A program made the translations under genes and the position numbers. This document shows, in pieces, positions 25,189 to 36,199 of a stretch of 64,000 bases of DNA; position 1 is the first letter of the stretch; each line of letters starts with the position of its first letter. Location: contig JASANH010001727.1 of the NCBI GenBank assembly GCA_030248295.1, forward strand, positions 558,001 through 622,000, written 5' to 3'. Under the pieces are notes generated by a model, which was not told the origin of the DNA, did no database searches, and worked only from the letters and a program-made list of their open reading frames with translations. The stretch comes from Mesodorylaimus sp. YZB2_4 (lineage: Eukaryota; Nematoda; Enoplea; Dorylaimida; Dorylaimidae).

Positions 25189-27094
25189 ATGACTCTAGTC
25201 ACGGCACCACCTGCCATTAGGCCTACTTTACGACGCTCACGTCCACGATCGGCCTCCAATATCCATTCTTTGATATCGGATCGATTACGGTTTATGATTT
25301 TATCCATCGGATTTATCCTGACTTTGGCTAATCTTATATCGTCTTCAGATGCGGTAAGAAAATTGTCTGCTACTTTCTTTGAGGTTGTGCAAGAAATTGA
25401 ATAGCAACCACAAATTAGAATTTTGCTTGAGTTGGATCGGAACACTCAGATAAATTCTAACTGTGCCATTTTTCCTGAGCACCACAAAAATGGCTTGTTT
25501 AGAACCAGCTGGCAGTCATGGATTTGAACAAGGTTTTTTTGCTTCGACATTTGATTTTTTGGTGGGTCTCCATCAAAACTTTGCACTGATCTGATCATGA
25601 GTTCCAGCAGCTGTTTTATCAAGCAGACACATTGAGGCAGTGTAAAATGCTAAATCTGAAGTGGATTTTTAAGCTATTTCACATTTTTGACATTCCGCAT
25701 TCTGATTATCAGAGTGTCAAACTGACGAGACCAGATTTTCAAATCAGTCGCCTGACTTCGCACTTGTGTATTTGCTCTTGCAAAAAACAGATCCAATCCC
25801 ACTGTCTGTAGTGTTGAATGAACACTCACTCCCTGCAACCTCGGTGAGTTTCATTTTTCGCGGGTGGCAAAACATTTTTTTCTGTCACAGGAACCAAAGG
25901 TGACCTTCAGCTTTTAGCCCTTCAGGAATGCCTCTACATAGAAGTGATCTTTGCTTGCGCTGTTGCATTAATCTCAGAAGCTACAGTGCATCTAAAAAAT
26001 CGATAACTGCTGCTACAGCATTAGTAGGCTCCTAACATATCGGAGATATGAGACTTCATGCAAAATGCCTGAGAGCGCTCCAAGTGAGAGCTGCTCAAGT
26101 CTTGATTGAAGCCTTTCGAAAAAACTCTGATTTTTCTCTGAGAATGTGTATAATTTGGAAACTTTATGACTTCTGGCAGAATAAGAAGCAAGCACTTGAA
26201 ATTTAAAGCAATACTTTGTGATAAAACCCTTCTCACTTTAGCAGCAAAACACACAATGTCGAGATTGCACGAATAAAGAATGCTTTTGCGTTGGCGAAAA
26301 AGGCAATCTGGTAAGGCTTACGCATCTGTCGGTCAATTAAAAAACGCATCTGTTCACATTCTTATCACCTTTTCAGGGCGCCTCTGGTCCGCTTGGTCCG
26401 CCTGGCGAGAAGGGTTTACCAGGTTACCCTGGTCCCGAAGGCGTGCCTGGTCCCAAGGGCTATCCTGGCAACCCTGTAAGTAATTTGATCAAATTTAGGC
26501 AAAGATGACTAAAAACGTTTTGTCAATTGGTTTTAGGGATTACCTGGTCCTGTTGGGCCAAAAGGAGAGAGGGTAAGTGTACGATTAGAGATGAGATGTG
26601 GACTCAGAGAATGACAGGAATTTACGATTGTAGGGAAAAATGGGAGTGCCAGGTTTTCCGGGAGTGAATGGAGTTCCTGGTAAGTAGTGACTGCTGGCTG
26701 CTGACTGATCCCCACCAGCATAGATTGCTTGAGGTACTGCAGCCTCGTCGTGGCAGCATTATATCGTATTGTAATGGCCAGATGTTTCGTAACTAAAGCT
26801 CAAGACATCTTTTGTACTTTTTCAAACTCTAATTGGGGTCAAGATTGACAATCAGTGGTTCCAGAGACGAAATCGGGTGCCTAAAGCTCGAACCCAGCCT
26901 CCCTCCCGCTCGGCATGCTGATGCCGGTGCACTAGCGTGTTTGCCTCATGAGCGTCTACCGTCTCCGTCACTCTATCATACTCCTTGGGATCCCATAGCG
27001 TCTCTGCCAACAGATACTCCCTTTTGTAATAGGCATCCAAGGCGCACCTGGTCCAGCTGGGCCGCCTGGACTGGACGGATGTAACGGCACTGAC
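25189..27094 (+). CDS. Collagen IV exons 1-6: signal peptide and 7S region
   Basis: Exons: 25189-25353, 26242-26310, 26377-26475, 26537-26572, 26634-26679, 27033-27094. Exon 1 has 55 codons: a basic N-terminus, then the hydrophobic core [16 protein letters not shown] and a plausible signal-peptidase site after SSSDA. Exon 2 (23 codons) carries CxxCxxxxCxC followed by GEKG, the 7S cysteine cluster used for tetramer cross-links. The Gly-X-Y repeat starts at exon 3. Exon 6 carries GLDGCNGTD, the conserved 7S-boundary cysteine. Intron 1 is 888 bp. The start is chosen as the ATG of 25189; an upstream in-frame TTG at 25171 is not needed. Confidence 0.85.
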
Positions 27095-30000
27095 GTAAGT
27101 ACCCCCCCCCCCCCCCCCCCATTGCTTTTACAAACCCCAAATTCACTGTCGCAAATATCAGGGTCTACCTGGTTCGCCTGGTCTCGCTGGGCTACCTGGC
27201 CCCGCCGGCTATCCCGGCCTTCCTGGTTTCCCGGGCCCGAAAGGCGAGCCAGCCATTGTTCGAGATGGAGCAAAAGGCGAAAAAGGCGATCCCGGATCGG
27301 ACGGCATACCAGGCCAACCTGGCCCACCTGGCTACGATGGAGCACCAGGTCAGAAAGGTGACAGAGGAGACCCTGGATTGCCTGTAAGTAAAAACAGGTG
27401 CCGCGGTGCATGCAGCACCGTTTTATGCCTCTGCGACTCTGCTGACCGACATAGCTAATGTTTAGGGGCCGAGAGGACCACCTGGAGAGCCTGGACCAAC
27501 TGGAAATCCTGGAATTGGCGGCGTTGGTGAAAAGGGTGATCCAGTAAGTTGCCATTTGTACCACAGTTAGTCTTACCATAGCTTGCGCGCGTGCATTGGA
27601 AGTCGGTGGAGGACGTGCTTATGGTGGCTTGAACGAGGACCTTGTGCTTGACTTTTCAAGGGCGACGCGGGGCCAGCTGGTCTGCCAGGTCAGCCAGGAG
27701 TTATTACAGCCGGTGCCGAAGGTCAACCGCAATTGGTGGTCGGTCCTCCGGGACGAGATGGAGAGAAAGGGGACAAGGTGTGTACAGATATTGCCTTGGA
27801 CTAAATGTTCTCTTCGCATTTAGGGTTCCCAGGGTCCAGCAGGTCCAGCAGGCCCACCCGGTCCGGAATATATCGGAACAACTGAATCGGTTGTAGGGTA
27901 AGGCCTGGTCTACTTGGCACATCCAAATGTTACATGCTATCTTTGTTCTCTTTTAGACCACCAGGAGTGAAAGGCGGAAAAGGAGAAAAGGTAGCACCAG
28001 ATGTCCCTAGCTAGCTCCCTTCTGCCAGTGTGTGCAGTGAAACAATCTATACTCACATTTTTCGTCCATAACAACGTTCTCGGACCGGGCTATCGGACTG
28101 GCTGGACTATCGTCTTTCGATCAACACGAACCTTCTGCCTTCTTTGTTCCTTGTATTTTTCTAGTGCAATAGCTTTAATGACCCAAGTGCGTGCTGTAGA
28201 CCCCGTCATAGTCATCTTACCATTAGAGTGTGCGCTATAATGGCTAGTTTCCTTTTCGGACTGCGGCGAGACCCCTTCGATCACATCCTCCAATGCCCGT
28301 TCTTCCGATGGGCGTCTGGGCTCTAATGTAGTAGAGTAGTGGCTGCCTAGGATAACGTTAGACTGACTCTCTTATGCTGTGTTTATGCTCGTGGTTTACC
28401 AGATTGCGCGTTTAGGGTGAGCCTGGTGATCGAGGTACGTATGGTTTCCCTGGCGATGCTGGGCGACCCGGAGCTCCTGGTCTTCCTGGAATGAAAGGAG
28501 AAAAAGGTCAACCTGGACCAGCTGGACCACGTGTAAGTGCGTATGCCATGTGGAGGACACCTTGAGCTACTGCAGCTTTGAATGTGCTAGTCGTTTGTCA
28601 AAATAGCACAGGGGTCCATACCAGTAGAGGATGGGTAATCTGAGGGCTAGCACAGTCGGAGGGGTGCGTATTCAATTGTTTAATATAGGCACCTAGACAT
28701 TCGCAAAATCTTGATGACCCAGAGTCAGTTAATTTAATGAGTGATTTCAGCCATGCGAAGCCTCAGCTGAAGCTCCCAGCTGTAAGTTTCAACTTAGGCC
28801 AGGGGACATATTCTAGGGGGCCTTGCCATTTGGAATAGAGTATCATCCAATTTCGTTTAGGAATTCTTGTGGGGTCACCAGTGGACTAGTAGGGGCAGTA
28901 TCCGCAATGGCCCCTTCAGCAAAGTGCCCGTTCGCAGGACAGCGCCCTTACGTTGTAAATGGACTATTGCGGATACGGCCCATGGGGACCATATCCATAC
29001 TTTGTCTACAAGACTTAGCACTTTTGTTTTTAGGGCAAAGAAGGCCGTTCTGGACAGTCCGGACCACAAGGATTCAAAGGGTATATATGCCCTCTTCGAG
29101 TCCTAACAAGTTTCTGCACCCGTGTGTTTTAGCGATCGCGGAAGAGATGGTTCTCCTGGACTGCCTGGCCAACCTGTGAGTCGTTGTTGCACTGCCGTAT
29201 TTCAGAATATTCTGACTGTATGATGACCCTTTCCAGGGACAAAAAGGTGAAACTGGGCCGAGTGTAAGTCTCGCATCTATGTACAGTGGCAGATTGTTGG
29301 AACCATTTTACACTTTCAGGGGCGCGATGGTGATAAGGGACCACCTGGACCACAAGGCAAACCTGGCGGCGGACCATTCCCGGAAGGACCGAGAGGACCA
29401 GCGTATGTTCTTGTTTTTGCACCGTATACCCGCACGGATAATGCGAGTATTATCGTTTCAGTGGCCCACCAGGACAACGAGGCCCACCTGGACCACCCGT
29501 AAGTCAACTCGTCGCACTGTTCTCACTTTCCACCTCCATTAGTCTATTCTAGGGCCTCGACGGTTTACCTGGTCGTCCTGGCGACCTCGGTCCACCCGGC
29601 CTGCCCGGCGGGCCAGGTCTGCCTGGATTACCTGGCAACGAAGGCGTCCCTGGACCAACTGGCGAGAAAGGCACCCCTGGCGTTCCTGGCTTCCCCGGCG
29701 AGCGTGGGCAGCCAGGCTTACCTGGATATCCAGGTGGGATCAAAGCTCGTTCTTAGGGGTGTGCATGCTCTATGAGGCTCTTTTTCAGGACCGAAAGGAG
29801 AACCTGGTCAACGAGGAGGTCCCGGACAAAGGTGAGCTCAGGTTTCAGAAATTGTTCTCAACCTCGCTTCAAGCATCGTCGCGTCTCATTTCAGTATTCC
29901 TGGCGCACCTGGAAAAGATGGTTTGCCAGGCACTGATGGTTTACCTGGTAGAAAAGGAGAACAAGGCATACCTGGCGCTCGGGGAGCCCCTGGTGACTCG

Positions 30001-33000
30001 CAACTGGGTCTGCAAGGAATGCAGGGCCCTGAGGGCGCAAAGGGCGAGAAAGGGTTCAGTGGACGAGACGGATCACCTGGTTATCCTGGTAAGAGAGGAA
30101 AGACGGGTATCGAAGGCACACAAAGACCAGAGGATTTCCTTTGAGGTCTGCCTGGACCGAAGGGCGATCGAGGATTCCAGTGCGAATACTGCAGACCAGG
30201 TATGATGGATTATGATTAACACATCCAGTGCATGAGGGACATACTTTCAGGCGCAAAGGGAGAAAAAGGCGTTGCTGGTCTTTATGGAACGCCTGGGCCA
30301 GTTGGCAACCAAGGTCCGCTTGGTCCTCCTGGACCACCGGGCCCAGCGGGAGATGATGGATTCCCAGGCTCAGCCGGATTACCTGGGTCACCCGTAAGTG
30401 ATACCAGCGCAGCCCTGAGCTTGGTTAAAGCTGATGCGATGTTTAGGGTCTGCCTGGCGCTAATGGATATCCTGGAGTCAAAGGTGCCAAAGGACCGCCC
30501 GGAATTGGCGAACAGAGAGTTGGACCACCTGGTATGTCGTCCCTAGAAGTGTGAGTTGCATTGCTCGACAGTGCCGTTTTAGGCCCACCTGGGCAGAAAG
30601 GTGAACCTGGATTCCCTGGCGGACCAGGTAAGTTCAATCAAGGCAACCAAGGCAACCAAACTTCTTTGTGCTGTAAAATGCCTTCTTCCAGGACCAAAAG
30701 GACAGCCTGGATTCCCTGGAGGGCCCGGCTTACCTGGTCGCCCTGGTGATAAAGGCGAAGCTGGTGTACCTGGACGACCAGGAAACAGCGGACTGCCAGT
30801 AAGCGCACTTGCAGCCGAAATAATCGCCCCTACATGCATGATTTCTGCAGGGCGGCCCTGGCCTTCTTGGCGAACGCGGACAACCCGGCATTCCTGGCGA
30901 TAAGGGCCAACTCGGAACACCCGGCGGGCCTGGTTTCCCTGGCCAGAAAGGACAAGATGGTCTGCCTGGCTCGCCTGGCTTGTCCGGAGCTAAAGGAGAG
31001 CCCGGCTCATCGATTCCTGGCCAGCCCGGCCAACCCGGTAATCCGCAAATACTACAGGCCAGTCCCAAAAATATGTTCTTCTGCATCTTCAGGCTTCCCT
31101 GGTCAAAAAGGCGAATCTGGCTTGCCTGGTTTGCCTGGTGGGCCCGGAGGCCTGGGCGTACCAGGTAAGCAACATGCCTTTCCCCTACACGCACACCCAT
31201 CACATTGCCCCTTATAGGCATTCGCGGTGAAAAGGGCATTGCTGGCACACCTGGTGATAATGGTCTTCCTGGAGGACCTGGTCAAAAAGGGTATGCCTGG
31301 ATCAAAGTGCACTTCCTGACCTTACCTTACTTTTCGTTTGCAGAGAGCGTGGCTTGAATGGCCTTCCCGGCCGTGATGGCGAGCGCGGCAATCCTGGTCT
31401 GCCCGGCGCACCTGGTCAACCTGGATTCCCTGGTCAGAAAGGTATGCTCACCAATTTTCACATTCAGACACCGTAACTTGTTTTTAGCAGATTTTGTGTC
31501 CTTTTTCTGAGCTTAGCAATCATCTTATCTCTTTCCCAGGTCAACTAGGATTGGATGGCGCTCCTGGCGCGCCAGGCGAGAAAGGCTTACCTGGTATGAC
31601 CAAAATATCCGCTGATTCGACTCACTTTTCTGACGGATCATGTTTTTAGGATTCGGCGCTCCTGGTCAACCTGGTGAAAAAGGCGATCCCGGATTTCCTG
31701 GTTTGAGCGGTGCCCCTGTAGGTTTGCTAACTTTTTCCGCCCGACATTGTAATGCTGAGAGGGTCTTTTTAGGGACAACCTGGCCTACCTGGCTTACCTG
31801 GAATAAAAGGCGAAGTAAGGCCTGTTTTATTTTAGCAAGTGCGGAATACTGAGATTTTGTTTATTTCAGGGCGGTTTGCCTGGCCAGCCCGGCCAACCTG
31901 GTAAGAAAGAATTCGTGTTTTCAATTTCAGCATCACAGATCCTTTGGTATCAGGTTTTCCTGGCGATAAGGGCCAACCTGGTTTCCCTGGACAAAAAGGA
32001 GATTATGGACTGGCTGGACGACCAGGTCTGCTTCTTTCTTCTTTCTACATCAGAAATCCAGAACATAATTTTTGAATTTTAAGGCAATCCTGGACTCGAT
32101 GGTTTGCCTGGTAAGTTCTGAGCCTTCTTACTTTTTAACCACCCTTGTAAAGACTTGATTTTTAGGTCAAAAAGGTGAATCTGGTGGTGCTGGTACAAAC
32201 GGTTCGCCTGGTCAAGATGGTTTCCCTGGTTTGAAAGGCGAACGTGGGCCTCCCGGACCCGCTGGTCCGCCTGGATTTGGTCAACCAGGCCTGAAAGGTA
32301 TCTTCTGGCATGTTGGCTCCCTTTTTTCTTGTAACTTGATTTCCCCCTTTTAGGCGAGCCCGGTTTTCCTGGTCTCCCTGGACAAGATGGCTTACCAGGC
32401 GCGCCTGGTTTGAAAGGTAAGAGTTGAGAGCATTGGTTTGACAAAGCAGACACGAAGTCGTTTTAGGCAACCCCGGCCTGCCCGGTTTCCCAGGCGCCCC
32501 TGGACCAACGGGTAAGTACGATTAGTCATTGCAAAATAAATATGCAAACACATTTGCGCGTGTGTGCAGGCTTGGAAGGACTACCAGGATTCCCTGGGCC
32601 TAAAGGCGAAGTCGGATATCCAGGCAACGACGGTTTTCCTGGCTCACCAGGATTCCCAGGCCCCAAAGGCGAAGCAGGTACTTTCCATGTCCCTTTTCTA
32701 ATGTGATCCCCCTGATTATTGTTGTTTGGTCAGGACCCCCTGGTCAGTCTGGTTTCCCCGGCACGTTGGGCAATCCTGGCTTACCAGGCCAACCTGGTGT
32801 TCCTGGCGCTCCTGGCCCGTTCTCTCGGTAAGCAATTAGTTTGCCAATTTATTCCTGCAACTGGGCATTGTTCTCTGCTTTTTAGTGGCGGACACATTCT
32901 CGTGCGCCACAGTCAAACTAGCCAAGTTCCGACATGTCCATCCGGATTCGACGTTTTGTGGGACGGATTTTCGTTGCTTTATATCGAAGGCAATGAGAAA

Positions 33001-33747
33001 TCGCATAATCAAGATTTAGGTCTGCATTTGCCAAGTTTATTCCTAGTTTCTTCAGTGGATCACACATTTGAATTTCAGGCCACTCTGGATCCTGCTTGAC
33101 TCGATTCTCGACCATGCCTTTCTTATTCTGCGATTTTAACAACGTATGCAATTATGCTTCTCGTAATGACAAATCGTATTGGCTGTCGACAACCGAACCC
33201 TTGCCTATGATGCCTGTCAGTGAACAAGAAATTGAGAAGTACATATCCAGTTATGACCCCCCCCCCCCCCCCTGGATAGCCTCCCCAACCCACACCTCGA
33301 TCGATTTCAGATGCGTAGTTTGCGAGGCCACAGCGAATGTCATCGCCGTACATTCGCAAACCACCGTCGTGCCCGAATGTCCAGCGGGTTGGAACGGTTT
33401 ATGGATCGGTTACAGTTTCGCTATGCACACGGCAGCTGGTGCCGAAGGTGGTGGGCAGCCGTTGAGTTCGCCGGGCTCTTGCCTCGAAGATTTCCGCACA
33501 ACACCGTTCATCGAATGCAACGGTGCACGTGGCACTTGCCATTATTTTGCTAACAAATTCTCATTCTGGTTAACAACTATCGAATCTGGTGATCAGTTTA
33601 GAGTAAGCATATTTTCCCGCCTTTTTTAATTTAAAAATTAGAATAAGAAAATCCTCATTTTTTAAGGCGCCGTCGAGTCAAACATTGAAAGCTGGCGAAT
33701 TGAGATCACGTATTTCAAGATGCCAAGTTTGTTTGAAAACCGTTTAA
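25189..33747 (+). CDS. let-2: Type IV collagen alpha chain, alpha2/LET-2-like, 43 exons
   Basis: This is the basement-membrane network collagen, secreted through the ER. Chains trimerise via NC1, wind a Gly-X-Y triple helix and cross-link through the N-terminal 7S region. All three parts are present: a signal-peptide exon, a cysteine cluster [11 protein letters not shown], about 1,050 residues of interrupted Gly-X-Y repeats, and a full NC1 domain starting [11 protein letters not shown] and ending [10 protein letters not shown]. The exons join in phase throughout, giving about 1,350 residues without, or 1,370 with, a 20-codon insert in NC1. Typical family members have about 1,650-1,770 residues, so the helix is short. 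NC1 features such as [16 protein letters not shown] and [12 protein letters not shown] match, from memory, the nematode LET-2 alpha2 type better than alpha1. An AATAAA at 34358 could end the transcript. The symbol reflects family membership, not proven orthology. Confidence 0.95.
27162..32827 (+). CDS. Collagen IV exons 7-40: interrupted triple helix
   Basis: Exons: 27162-27383, 27466-27543, 27661-27777, 27824-27897, 27957-27990, 28416-28532, 29034-29080, 29133-29175, 29237-29263, 29320-29402, 29462-29498, 29553-29733, 29789-29831, 29895-30088, 30146-30199, 30251-30393, 30447-30531, 30583-30627, 30692-30798, 30851-31037, 31093-31164, 31218-31290, 31344-31441, 31540-31593, 31650-31717, 31773-31814, 31870-31900, 31954-32025, 32084-32110, 32166-32297, 32354-32416, 32467-32511, 32570-32677, 32734-32827. 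Each begins or ends within Gly-X-Y triplets and the phases agree. Interruptions include [15 protein letters not shown] (exon 7), [15 protein letters not shown] (exons 10-11) and a cysteine pair FQCEYCRPG (exon 21). An RGD lies in exon 7. Most introns are 45-75 bp; the largest are 27991-28415 and 28533-29033. Confidence 0.9.
32886..33747 (+). CDS. Collagen IV exons 41-43: NC1 domain
   Basis: Exons: 32886-33019, 33079-33602, 33667-33747 (stop TAA). NC1 is a duplicated C4-type domain that selects chains and joins trimers head to head. The first half runs from [20 protein letters not shown] to EQEIEKYIS; the second runs from [18 protein letters not shown] to the end. All the usual cysteines are visible, including [47 protein letters not shown] and CQVC. 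Between the halves, 33251-33310 holds 60 in-frame bases with a 16-base C run where other family members have none. The intron 33020-33078 uses a weak GTCTGC donor. Confidence 0.92.
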
Positions 33748-34554
33748 GATCGCCGCGTCACTGCCAAAAAGGAGGCATTTAGCAAAATTAACTGCCTTAT
33801 CATTTGTGCTGCAGCTGGTCATCAACGCTTCCCTTTGTACGATACATATTTGATACGGTGCGCGGTATTTGTGCTATTTTTCATTTTCTCTGATTCTTTG
33901 ATTTTCTGTTGAACGAAATCGGGGCTAATTTACTTTCGTGTTACAGCTATTTAATGCCTTAGATGACAAATGGTCTGCCAATTCGATTCACTGCCATCAA
34001 AACATTTTTATATCCTGAAAAAATGAAGCGTCTTTCTTCATGGTCAATAAGCTGAGCCAATTTTTTTGTGTGTCTGCTCATATGCATGCATTTGTTACAC
34101 CAAGATTTTTTCGCTTCTTTGATTATTTTTTGCCATTTTTTGAAATCATGTCAATTGTTCGAATGTGACTGGCAATATTTTCAGTTTAGGCTTCTAGGTT
34201 AAGTTTCATGTCATTAATGGAATCCATAGGCTCAATACGAACTAGTTGGAAATTCTGTCTGTAGTATAATGTAGTCAGCACCGTTTTCAGTGGGATAGTT
34301 ACACATGTGCATATAAGGTCATGCCAGTGAAATAGTGACTTTTAGAGTTCACTGTTGAATAAATTTTTGATGCTGCTGGAATTTATAGCTAGCAACGGAC
34401 TTACTCTTTATTTATTCATTGCGCAAAAGCTGAATCACAATCACGTCTAAGAAAAGTTTGAGATACAAGAAAACTTTTTTTCCCTTGAGCTCTATTGTCT
34501 GAGCTGTTGCACAAAGCACCATCAGTCCATGCGAGTTTTTTGCAGCTTTCTGAT
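33748..34554. other. Collagen IV 3' flank
   Basis: Probably 3' untranslated and flanking DNA. A poly(A) signal AATAAA lies at 34358-34363, about 610 bp after the stop codon. No other feature was seen. Confidence 0.4.
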
Positions 34555-34965
34555 CACTCAGCCGCCTTGGTAGTGTGGTGGAAGGCGTGTGACAGAGTTT
34601 GCTTGGCAGAGTTGGAAACTGGTCGGACTGGGTTCGGCTCTTACCCGTCTGAGAACGCGGTGGAGTTTTCCCTGCGCCTTGCACGCCTGGCGGTGGGTGA
34701 CTCTTGGGTCGATAAACGAGGAGAGGCCTTACGGGGCGCAAGGCTCTCGAATCAGGGTCCCCTCACAGGGCACATGCTGGGTATGGTTACCCCACGGGGC
34801 AGCCCCCTAAGTCGCGGGGCGGCGACTAACGCGCACCCTTGCATCCTGGATTGACCCTAGTCGATGGCAAGATAGGGTTAAGTAACGAGCCCACTAGCCC
34901 GCGGGTAAAGGCCAAAAATCGATCCTCCCTTGGACCGCGTAGGATGGTCAGAAAAAAGTTTAAAA
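34555..34965 (+). repeat. SINE-like dispersed repeat, family E, copy 2
   Basis: Direct-orientation relative of 9270-9650. This copy is longer in the middle and contains 'cacatgctgggtatggttacc', which the first copy lacks. The open frames at 34495-34854 and the antisense 34412-34741 belong to it. Confidence 0.7.
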
Positions 34966-36199
34966 GGAAGAAGCTTTTCACTGGTAATCTAGACAAAGAC
35001 GGCTCCCATTGTAATTTAGGAAGCACTGTCAGCAAAAGCACCGATAAGCCAGAGGACATTCTCTCTCCCTACATACCGGTGGCACATGTGCAGTAAGTCG
35101 AGAGGTACCTAGCACATAGCAGCAGTGCCACTCTCTACAGTACCTACTATACAATGTAGACCGACATGCGGGTACGCGAGCATTTCAATGGTCCAGAAAC
35201 ATGGCACTAAAACTAACTCGTCAATAACTTTTTAAGTTTTTTTTTTGAAAGAGCATACAATGCATAAGCTTCCCGATCGGCCTGCCATAAATGCCCTCTT
35301 GTCACTGTGAATGCTGCAGGATTTGAAAGGAAATACAAGCGGACAGGTCTGGCCCGCCTATGCACCTACTTTCAGGCCCTCCATACGCCATGTACAGTTA
35401 ACCTAAGGCACTTTTGTCAGTGATAGCAATAAAAACAGGGCACTGGAATGTAAGCCACTTAAAATACCGAACAGCGGAAAAAATGGTGAGATGATCGGCT
35501 CGAGCCCAAGTGATCGGTCAGTTCCGACTGCGATACGACTCGTAGTAAGTTGCAACTTTCGAGTTACGCGCCCGCAGTCAATTCGCATTGTGTAAGATCA
35601 CTGAGCTGACTGTGAGCCATCCCGGGTGGCTGATATATAGTTCCAGCCTACGCGATTCAGCTGTGACAAGGCAAGCTGGTTGACTTTTCTGAAAGCTGGT
35701 GGATAAAAGATAAACTTATCACATGATAAGCCTTTTGTTTCATTTCATCTGGTTTGATCATTTTGTGTATTCTTGACTTATATGAAAATCCTGAAAAACA
35801 AAGTTATTTTGAGTGATTCCATGGCAAAAAAGGCAGATATTTATTTTTATCATCGTTTGTAATTTTCCAGTTGGTGCGAAAGCGCAGTCAAAAAATTTGA
35901 AGTTCGCGCCATGAAATTTCGAGTGTGCGCACTGTGGCCCAAGTGGCCATGCTGTAGCCGCTCTGACATTCTTTGTTTTTTTTATCCGGAAAAGTATTTG
36001 AGGGCAGCACCTCATTTTGTGTTTTTTCAGCAAACACTACTACCGTAATTAATTAATCCATTGTAATTAATGAGCCTAATACCAGCATGCACCAAATTGC
36101 AACAACACCAAACCCAATATTATGTAGCATGCACTTAAAGTAATAAGGTTTCGTAAAAATTCAAAGTCCTGACATTTTAAAAATTCCAGAAAGTTCCAA
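34966..36199. other. Intergenic, nothing recognised
   Basis: No recognised coding or repeat content. Confidence 0.45.

Noticed and set aside
26968..27579. 203-codon minus-strand open frame and several Pro-rich minus frames (29549-29743, 30443-30637)
   Set aside because: These are the antisense of collagen Gly-X-Y exons; codons for Gly-Pro repeats also read as Pro/Gly-rich on the other strand.
28751..28781. Extra collagen exon (ttcag|CCATGCGAAGCC...AGCT|gtaagt)
   Set aside because: The splice sites look fair, but the phase does not match exons 12 and 13 and there is no Gly-X-Y pattern.
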